Positions 6,913 to 7,993 of a DNA stretch of 7,993 bases are shown piece after piece. Source of the stretch: Methanothermococcus okinawensis (lineage in GTDB: Archaea; AGJL01; Methanococci; Methanococcales; Methanococcaceae); NCBI GenBank assembly GCA_015661555.1, contig DQVW01000040.1, positions 1 through 7,993 on the forward strand. The letters are read 5' to 3'. The stretch's first letter is position 1. Every line of letters begins with the position of its first letter. The position numbers were made by a program, and so were the translations under genes. Below the pieces are notes generated by a model that saw only the letters and a program-made list of their open reading frames with translations, was not told the DNA's origin and made no database searches.

Positions 6913-7993
6913 TTGATACTTATTGTCGATGTAAACCATGGTGCCCTGGATATTGCAAGGGAGTACTACAACCTGGGATACAGGGACATTCATATCTGGG
7001 ACATCTATGGAAAGTTAGAAAGGGATAAAAATATTTCAAATCAATATAGTGATATAATTAAATATTTAAAAATAATTCCAGGTAAAGAGAGACCAGATAC
7101 CTCCAAGTACCAGGAGGTAATAGCTCCTATACACTGCCCCCTCAACTGTAGATTTACCTCCTTCCACCATGCCATCTCAGAGATCCTGAGGGAGAAGTAC
7201 GGCAACATTCACAGGAAGTTTATCGAGGTTACTGGGGTGAAGGGGAAAACTACAACAACGGAACTTCTCTACCATATACTAAGTGGAGAATACAGTGTTT
7301 TTATAAACAACAGTAACAGGGGTTCTATAACACCGGTATCAGTACTAAAAAGTATTGATAGGTTATGGGAGGATAATACCCTGGATAACTACGACCTCTT
7401 TGTATTCGAGGTGTCTCTAGGTATAACATCCTGTAGGTACGGAGCCCTTACAAATGTCCTGGAGAACTACCCCATAGCAGGGGGTTTGAGGAATGCCCTC
7501 CTTGCAAAGATGTCCACCATGAGTTTAGGGGAGAGGGTATACGTTAATAAGAAGGTTGTTGAGGAGTATGGGAGGGAGATAGGAGGTAATACTGTTGAGA
7601 TAGACAGTGAAGATGTGGAGGTACTCTCCAAGTACCCCCTGAGTTACAGGTACAGGGACTATGTTGTTAGGTTTAACAAAGAGATATTTGGAACCCACTA
7701 CATTGAGAACTCCCTCTTCGCCATTGAGATCTCCAGGAACTTCCTAGATATAGAGGAGATCCTGGAGAGAATCTACTCCTTCAAAATAGAGGGCAGGATG
7801 AAGGTATTGTCCCACAACCCCACTGTCGTAGAAAATATAAACCCTGGACTTGACCTGAGATCCATAGAGTATGCTCTAAGGGACTTTAAAAGTGTCTTCA
7901 AGGAAGGAGTTGTGATAATAGGTGGGGATTTTGGATGTACCTGTGAGGAGATAGATAGTAGAAAATTGGCAGAGGTATTAAAGAGATACAGGG
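6913..7993 (+). CDS. cfbE: Coenzyme F430 synthase CfbE, Mur-ligase-like (3' end missing)
   Basis: CfbE performs the last step of F430 synthesis: the ATP-dependent cyclisation of 15,17(3)-seco-F430-17(3)-acid to F430, the nickel cofactor of methyl-coenzyme M reductase. The window holds 360 codons plus one base, running off the right edge; by comparison with Mur ligases, some C-terminal sequence is missing. Visible features are a short N-terminal domain (1-~100), the Mur-ligase P-loop GVKGKTTT at 108-115, an acidic FEVSLG segment with E166, a Mur-like GTHYIEN motif (H262, N266) at 260-266, and the C-terminal-domain segment GGDFGCTCEEID at 337-348. Methanogens with pseudomurein also carry other Mur-like ligases, so a pseudomurein role is the main alternative, but the short N-terminal domain and this C-terminal segment match CfbE as I remember it. 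Translation starts at TTG, the only non-ATG start here. No cfbC or cfbD is visible. Confidence 0.8.
   Translation, partial: MILIVDVNHGALDIAREYYNLGYRDIHIWDIYGKLERDKNISNQYSDIIKYLKIIPGKERPDTSKYQEVIAPIHCPLNCRFTSFHHAISEILREKYGNIHRKFIEVTGVKGKTTTTELLYHILSGEYSVFINNSNRGSITPVSVLKSIDRLWEDNTLDNYDLFVFEVSLGITSCRYGALTNVLENYPIAGGLRNALLAKMSTMSLGERVYVNKKVVEEYGREIGGNTVEIDSEDVEVLSKYPLSYRYRDYVVRFNKEIFGTHYIENSLFAIEISRNFLDIEEILERIYSFKIEGRMKVLSHNPTVVENINPGLDLRSIEYALRDFKSVFKEGVVIIGGDFGCTCEEIDSRKLAEVLKRYR

Noticed and set aside
1..7993. CRISPR array, insertion sequence, tRNA or rRNA
   Set aside because: No regularly spaced direct repeats, transposase-like frames with terminal inverted repeats, or cloverleaf-like or rRNA sequence was seen on either strand by eye.

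Overview
The window looks like chromosomal DNA from a methanogenic archaeon, most probably a thermophilic member of the Methanococcales. Four things point there. There is a coenzyme F430 synthase-like gene, a pathway confined to MCR-bearing archaea. There is an archaeal Rad50 close in sequence to the Methanocaldococcus protein, as I recall it. Ribosome-binding sites are of the archaeal GGTGA(T) type. Arginine is coded almost entirely by AGA/AGG, with AT-rich intergenic DNA. The exact genus is inference.

Layout, left to right. Positions 1-273 hold no convincing gene, only a candidate TATA element and a good RBS for the next gene. uppP (274-1035, +) encodes a membrane polyprenyl-diphosphate phosphatase. 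It meets tyrA (1015-2361, -), a prephenate dehydrogenase with a long C-terminal extension, tail to tail with a 21-bp overlap. A 66-bp divergent promoter region (2362-2427) with a perfect 19-bp palindrome separates tyrA from a rightward run of four genes: rad50 (2428-5430), a small PIN-domain nuclease (5427-5831, ATGA overlap with rad50), an M42-family TET-type aminopeptidase (5840-6895), and a gene for the Mur-ligase-like coenzyme F430 synthase CfbE (from a TTG at 6913, cut off by the right edge).

The four rightward genes are packed with gaps of -4, 8 and 17 bases and could form one transcript, although a T7 tract before cfbE could attenuate it. Their functions (DNA repair, RNA or DNA nuclease, peptide turnover, cofactor synthesis) do not form an obvious pathway. 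Mre11, the usual partner of Rad50, is not next to it on either side. A nuclease-fold gene is instead translationally coupled to rad50, which is the most interesting contextual feature here. All main genes belong to known families, and I see no CRISPR array, mobile element, tRNA, rRNA or clearly new multigene system.
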